Assembly (NCBI GenBank): GCA_900554835.1
Contig: USJD01000162.1
Location: 1-8,270 of the forward strand
DNA: 8,270 nt
Direction: 5' to 3'
DNA from: an uncultured Prevotella sp.
GTDB taxonomy: Bacteria > Bacteroidota > Bacteroidia > Bacteroidales > Bacteroidaceae
The notes under the pieces are model-generated. The model saw only the letters and a list, made by a program, of their open reading frames with translations. It did no database searches and was not told where the DNA came from. Positions 5,501 through 8,270 of this stretch are shown piece after piece. How positions within the stretch are numbered: the stretch's first letter is position 1; each line of letters begins with the position of its first letter. Both the position numbers and the translations under genes were made by a program.

Positions 5501-5529
5501 TTGTCAAAGAACTGTGATAGCTGTATAAT
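5501..5529 (+). promoter_or_regulatory. promoter of the small protein-nucleotidyltransferase operon
   Basis: TTGTCA at 5501-5506 and TATAAT at 5524-5529 are separated by exactly 17 nt, a near-consensus sigma-A promoter. The leader of about 45 nt ends in the strong ribosome site GGAGGTGA at 5567-5574. It lies between repeat copy 2 and the operon, so the module carries its own promoter. Confidence 0.8.
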
Positions 5530-5579
5530 AAACGTATAAGAGTAGCGAACGTTTTACTCGTTTAGCGGAGGTGATTACC

Positions 5580-5804
5580 ATGCGTGAGAAGGTTCGTATA
5601 GAGGATTGGCAAAAAGAAATGGAACAGAAGTTTTTAGAAACTCCTGCGAGAATCCGTCCGAAAAAAGGTCAGCACCAACAGCGTAGCTTTGAAAAACGCA
5701 GAGCCATGGCTATGGCTTGCAAGCGTGCATGGGATGACTGGATTGATAGAGGGTTTGTTGTAGTAACTGAAAGAGGATTTAAGCTATGTCCGGAAAAAAT
5801 GTGA
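5580..5804 (+). CDS. small basic protein upstream of a nucleotidyltransferase, unrecognised
   Basis: 74 residues, rich in Arg/Lys and Trp (REKVRIEDWQKEMEQKF, ARIRPKKGQHQQRSFEKRRA, AWDDWIDRGF), mostly helical, with no signal or membrane segment. The start is the ATG at 5580: the in-frame GTG at 5571 lies inside the ribosome site GGAGGTGA and cannot be the initiator. Its last 19 bases overlap the start of the nucleotidyltransferase gene, so the two are probably translated together from the promoter at 5501. A short, basic, first-gene partner of a nucleotidyltransferase suggests an antitoxin or nucleic-acid-binding subunit. It is not the winged-helix AbiEi and shows no HEPN R-x4-6-H motif. Function is unproven. 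Confidence 0.75.
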   Translation: MREKVRIEDWQKEMEQKFLETPARIRPKKGQHQQRSFEKRRAMAMACKRAWDDWIDRGFVVVTERGFKLCPEKM

Positions 5805-6568
5805 TTAAGGAAATTCACGACAGGTACACTAATAACAAAGTAATGGAACGAGTGGCTATTGCTGGCTTGATTACAGAAAAAGCTAAAAGTATCGCAAATG
5901 AGTTAGTGGTTGTTGGTGGTTCTGCTGTTGAGTTTTACACAGCGGCAAACTATATGACTACTGATTTAGACTTTGTAGCTCGCAACGAACATGGCTTGGC
6001 AGAATTAATGCATTCCTTGGGATTTCAGCTCGATGACCAATATATATGGTGGCATCCAGACACTTCAGTTATTATAGAGTTTCCGAAAGCTCCATTAGCT
6101 GGCGATATTAACCGTGTACAGACGGTGGAAACTGACTATGGCACTGCCAATGTTATTGGCATAGAAGATATTATTCTCGATAGGTTAAAGGGCAGAGTGT
6201 TTTGGCAAGATGATAATGAATGGCCGGAATTCATGCTGTGTGCTCATTTTGATCGAGTAGATTTTGATTATCTGCGGCAAGAGGGAAAGAATGAGCTTAT
6301 AGAGGAAGCTGTTGAGAAAATGATAAGTGATGTTATTGCTTATCGTGAGGGTCGTAGCAGTCTTTTGCGTGATAATTCTTATACTGATGAAGAACTTGAG
6401 TCGAAGATAATGGGTAGACTTGAAAATGACGAAGAACTTCAGAGTGTTATAATTGCCCTTTGTAAAGATAAGCAAGTTCCTGGAAGGGACAGATACGCCA
6501 AGTTGCAAAATATTAAGCGTATAGTTAAGACTTCAGCAGAAATACAAGAATGGCTTGCTGATGAATGA
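5786..6568 (+). CDS. nucleotidyltransferase-fold protein (MNT/AbiEii-like), possible toxin
   Basis: 260 residues. The polymerase-beta nucleotidyltransferase signature lies at residues 41-63: VVVGGSAVEFY, then TTDLDF, giving GGS (44-46) and metal ligands D60 and D62. E98 in VIIEFP is a candidate third carboxylate. GIEDIILDRLKG follows, typical of substrate-binding helices in this group. The last ~90 residues are helical and charged. Such single-domain enzymes move nucleotides onto tRNA or protein and often act as toxins (AbiEii, MenT, MNT); the substrate here cannot be read from sequence. AGAGGA about 8 nt upstream supports the ATG at 5786, which overlaps the preceding gene by 19 nt. Repeat copy 3 begins 15 nt after the stop, followed by a strong terminator. 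It appears complete. Confidence 0.85.
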   Translation: MSGKNVIKEIHDRYTNNKVMERVAIAGLITEKAKSIANELVVVGGSAVEFYTAANYMTTDLDFVARNEHGLAELMHSLGFQLDDQYIWWHPDTSVIIEFPKAPLAGDINRVQTVETDYGTANVIGIEDIILDRLKGRVFWQDDNEWPEFMLCAHFDRVDFDYLRQEGKNELIEEAVEKMISDVIAYREGRSSLLRDNSYTDEELESKIMGRLENDEELQSVIIALCKDKQVPGRDRYAKLQNIKRIVKTSAEIQEWLADE

Positions 6569-6582
6569 GAAAGTATACGAAA

Positions 6583-6614
6583 AACATAGCCCGACACTGC
6601 GGTAGAACGCCGAA
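6583..6614 (+). repeat. palindromic module-border repeat, copy 3 (left arm and loop)
   Basis: Matches 2009-2040 at 29 of 32 positions without gaps, again keeping CACTGCGGTAGAACGCCGAA. The right arm is missing, and divergence starts two bases earlier than in copy 2. It lies 15 nt after the nucleotidyltransferase stop, in the same orientation as the other copies. Confidence 0.88.
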
Positions 6615-6632
6615 TTTTAAAACGTACCATTT

Positions 6633-6659
6633 ACTCCCAGACTTCGGTTTGGGAGTTTT
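6633..6659 (+). terminator. intrinsic terminator after the nucleotidyltransferase operon
   Basis: A 10-bp stem pairs 6633-6642 with 6647-6656 (one G:U pair), closed by a TTCG tetraloop and followed by TTT. The stable UUCG loop and position downstream of the operon make this a convincing rho-independent terminator, though the T-tract is short. Confidence 0.82.
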
Positions 6660-6683
6660 CTGTTGGCGTAGCTACAGAAAACT
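6654..6683 (+). repeat. 10-bp perfect inverted repeat overlapping the terminator
   Basis: AGTTTTCTGT (6654-6663) is the exact complement of ACAGAAAACT (6674-6683), with a 10-nt loop. Its left arm shares AGT (6654-6656) with the terminator's right arm, so the two hairpins compete for three bases. It may back up termination, or it may be a protein-binding palindrome. Confidence 0.6.
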
Positions 6684-6740
6684 GACTAGGGGTGACCACA
6701 CCATACGATTGGGAAGTAAGCGTCAAATCCACCGTGTATC
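6684..6740. other. intergenic stretch without recognised content
   Basis: No gene or RNA is supported here. One plus-strand frame reads TIRLGSKRQIHRVS, and its LGxKRQ matches the end of the phage-type ORF at the window's right edge (11 identical bases, 6716-6726 and 8260-8270). That hints at a scrap of related sequence. Confidence 0.25.
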
Positions 6741-6769
6741 AAAAAAATCAGGACCGCATAGCGGTCCTG
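6741..6769 (-). terminator. intrinsic terminator for a minus-strand gene
   Basis: A 9-bp G+C-rich perfect stem (6749-6757 with 6761-6769) with a 3-nt ATA loop is followed on the minus strand by A and seven T. It directly follows the stop codon of a minus-strand gene remnant (6780-6861) and so marks that gene's former end. Confidence 0.85.
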
Positions 6770-6779
6770 GTATAAATCT

Positions 6780-6861
6780 TTATTTCTTGAAATTTACGCT
6801 GCATTCAGCTGGTGCATTTTCTGGTAGCAGCAAATCAACGCTGTCCTTTACATATTGGTAA
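6780..6861 (-). pseudogene. C-terminal remnant of an unidentified minus-strand gene
   Basis: The minus-strand frame reads NYQYVKDSVDLLLPENAP, then AECSVNFKK and a TAA at 6780-6782. A proper terminator follows 11 nt further on. There is no start codon, and the frame closes upstream at 6891-6893, beyond the GGDEF promoter. The pairing of a protein-like C-terminus with a terminator suggests that the rest of the gene was replaced when the GGDEF gene arrived or by a deletion. The family is not recognised. Confidence 0.45.
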
Positions 6862-6890
6862 TTGACAAGTATTGTTGGACGGTGTAATAT
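6862..6890 (+). promoter_or_regulatory. promoter of the GGDEF gene
   Basis: TTGACA (6862-6867) and TAATAT (6885-6890) are spaced 17 nt apart. The leader is short, and GAGGAGGA at 6915-6922 serves the ATG at 6928. Confidence 0.8.
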
Positions 6891-6927
6891 TTAGAAAATA
6901 GCATTTAAGAAAATGAGGAGGAAAACC

Positions 6928-7809
6928 ATGGATTTATGTAAATATACAGAACAATTGTGGCGGTTATACTCGCTTGGAGATATGCAGGAGATTGAGAAGA
7001 GTCTGTTTGATCGAATGTCAGAGGATATTGTTGTTATTGGAACAGGTCGTCATGAACAGTATGATAACCTTGTGCAGTTTATGCAGTCAGTGGACAATGA
7101 GCGTGAAGAGCGTAGTCAGATTCGTTTTAACATTGAATCCTTTTCCTGTCAGGAAAAAAGGCTGAATCCATTGAGCAGCCTTGTCTACGGAAAACTCCAC
7201 CTGACAGGTATGTATTCTGAACAAAAGACGATTGTAAATATGGATACAAGATTTACATTTGTATATAGCAGGGATACGGAGGATACTGATCACTGGAAGC
7301 TGGTTCACATTCACCAGTCACTTCCCTATGCAGATCAAATGGAGGGCGAATACTATCCAAAAACACTTATGGAACAGGTTGATGAGTTGAAAATACTGGC
7401 AGATTCAGACCTTCTAACCGGACTTTTGAACCATCAGGCATTTTATAACCGAGCTGAACAATTGCCGATTGAAACTGATCAGGGATATTTTATGCTGTTG
7501 GATCTGGATTCTTTTAAGCATGTGAATGACACCTATGGACATATTTATGGTGACCAAGTGTTGAAAGAGGTTGGAGCTGTCCTGCAATCGGAAATCAGAC
7601 GTGAAGATTGGGCTGGCAGAATTGGTGGAGATGAATTTGCGCTTTACTGCAGAAATATCTCGGACAATCAAAGTGCGGTGAGTATGGCCAAGCGCATCTT
7701 AAACAGTCTGGAAAAGCACAGTGAAAACAGTACTGTTGTACTTCCTGGGGTTTCAATTGGAATCGCTCGCAAAACAAGCGGCATTTCCAGCAAAGAGGTA
7801 CTGCGTTAG
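6928..7809 (+). CDS. SnoaL-like + GGDEF diguanylate cyclase, truncated by an amber stop
   Basis: 293 residues before TAG at 7807-7809. Residues 1-145 form an NTF2/SnoaL-like sensor domain (VIGTGRHEQYDNLVQF, MDTRFTFVYS, HWKLVHIHQSLPYADQMEGE). Residues 155-293 form a GGDEF domain: DLLTGLLNHQAF, LLDLDSFKHVNDTYGH with D192 as metal ligand, GRIGGDEFAL (GGDEF 233-237) and VSIGIA. The RxxD inhibitory site is present (R224, D227), five residues before GGDEF. The predicted product is cyclic-di-GMP made from two GTP. The real start is ATG 6928; ATG 6913 precedes the GAGGAGG ribosome site. The usual closing helix (ADxxMYxAKxxGKNxY) is encoded in frame just after the stop. The protein may be inactive, or the TAG may be read through. 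Confidence 0.88.
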   Translation: MDLCKYTEQLWRLYSLGDMQEIEKSLFDRMSEDIVVIGTGRHEQYDNLVQFMQSVDNEREERSQIRFNIESFSCQEKRLNPLSSLVYGKLHLTGMYSEQKTIVNMDTRFTFVYSRDTEDTDHWKLVHIHQSLPYADQMEGEYYPKTLMEQVDELKILADSDLLTGLLNHQAFYNRAEQLPIETDQGYFMLLDLDSFKHVNDTYGHIYGDQVLKEVGAVLQSEIRREDWAGRIGGDEFALYCRNISDNQSAVSMAKRILNSLEKHSENSTVVLPGVSIGIARKTSGISSKEVLR

Positions 7810-7866
7810 GCCGACCAGAAGATGTACCAGGCAAAGAAAAGAGGAAAGAATCAGTATTGCATTTAA
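7810..7866 (+). pseudogene. detached in-frame C-terminal tail of the GGDEF gene
   Basis: Directly after TAG 7807-7809, and in the same frame, the sequence reads ADQKMYQAKKRGKNQYCI and then TAA at 7864-7866. This is the standard GGDEF-domain ending, normally preceded by Q or another polar residue, so the TAG is best read as a one-base change from CAG. The full gene would encode 312 residues. Confidence 0.85.
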
Positions 7867-7871
7867 ATGCC

Positions 7872-8270
7872 AATGGAATTCGCCATAGCTGGAACCACCA
7901 CGGCAAAGGGCATGAGTGAACGGAGAATAATATTCCGTTAAGCAGAGAAGATTACGATAGGTACATTGATACATTGGATGCTCCTACTCGCATCACTAAA
8001 GGGAACGCATCGAACCGTGGTGAGTTCACTGTTAGATATATAAAAGACTACCCCGATGGCACGATGTATATAGTGGAGCTTTTGGCTGGCGAAAATAAAA
8101 CTCTCCAAACAAAAACAATGTGGAAGAAACAGCCTCTTGGCGGGGGAGGGTCTGTTAAAAACAACTCCTCCCATACGTCCAGAACTGGCACCAATGCCGC
8201 TGTTTCTTCCACTGATGACAGTATAGCACAAGAGAAAGAAAAAGGTCAACAGCTTGGAGGTAAGCGTCAA
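7872..8270 (+). pseudogene. phage-type nuclease-domain (PBECR-like) protein, 5'-truncated and interrupted
   Basis: One plus-strand frame reads NGIRHSWNHHGKGHE, a TGA at 7917-7919, then TENNIPLSREDYDRYIDTLD and onward without a stop to the window edge. The pattern GIRHxxxxHG, then IPLSxEDYxRYIDxLDxPTxI, then VRYIKDYPDGTMYIVELLAG and KTMWKKQ resembles the barnase/EndoU/colicin-like nuclease domain (PBECR) at the C-terminus of large phage and prophage proteins. The Ser/Thr/Asn-rich tail fits such proteins. The 5' part is missing, and the remnant abuts the GGDEF stop. The TGA could derive from CGA (Arg). The gene continues beyond the window. Family placement is from motif memory and moderately sure. 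Confidence 0.6.

Noticed and set aside
5501..5512. 12-bp match TTGTCAAAGAAC between 1740-1751 (inside the IS) and the promoter at 5501
   Set aside because: Both contain a promoter-like TTGTCA/TTGACA box, and the flanks do not match, so chance similarity is enough.
5302..5579. CRISPR-like or riboswitch content in the spacer after the DUF262 gene
   Set aside because: Only the doc copy, one border-repeat copy and a promoter are present. There are no regularly spaced repeats and no recognisable aptamer.
6565..6861. 98-codon plus-strand ORF after the nucleotidyltransferase gene
   Set aside because: It runs through the border repeat, two hairpins and a terminator, overlaps a minus-strand gene remnant, and has no ribosome site. 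It is almost certainly not translated.
7938..8270. Long minus-strand ORF at the right edge
   Set aside because: The opposite strand carries a phage-type protein frame with recognisable motifs. The minus frame has a cysteine/phenylalanine-rich, shadow-like composition.

Overview
The window reads as an accessory, partly decayed defence/mobile-element region of a low-to-moderate GC Bacillota chromosome. A gut-type anaerobe of the Clostridia or Negativicutes fits, but that assignment is inference. Support comes from strong AGGAGG-type ribosome binding sites, TTGACA/TATAAT promoters, A+T-rich codon use, a SnoaL-GGDEF protein and a phage-type nuclease tail.

Layout. (1) An IS110-family element on the minus strand spans about 37-1802. 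It holds a DEDD/serine transposase and a long structured 5' noncoding end that is a good candidate for a bridge RNA. It appears to have inserted at a CT core in an hsdS-type gene, whose 3' end survives at 1805-1981. (2) A complete palindromic repeat (2009-2055) is followed by a promoter and a Phd/Doc toxin-antitoxin pair, then two unrecognised small proteins that probably share the operon. (3) A scrap of an IS3-type transposase C-terminus precedes a 639-residue DUF262 + HNH (DUF1524-like, GmrSD-like) restriction protein. (4) A spacer carries an exact 41-bp copy of part of doc and a second, half copy of the palindromic repeat. (5) A strong promoter drives a 74-residue basic protein overlapping a 260-residue nucleotidyltransferase-fold protein, a plausible toxin-antitoxin or defence pair. 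A third half copy of the repeat and a strong terminator follow. (6) A truncated minus-strand gene end with its own terminator abuts the promoter of a SnoaL-GGDEF diguanylate cyclase gene that has lost its last 19 codons to an amber stop. (7) The C-terminal part of a phage-type nuclease protein, also interrupted by one stop codon, runs off the right edge.

How the parts relate. Everything between the IS and the terminator at 6633 lies on the plus strand. It is organised as defence-like modules, each ending near a copy of one conserved repeat: hsdS remnant + repeat; phd-doc-orf-orf-DUF262 + repeat; small protein-nucleotidyltransferase + repeat. The repeat copies and the 41-bp doc duplication suggest module gain and loss by recombination. 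The right third is a junction of gene remnants next to former prophage sequence.
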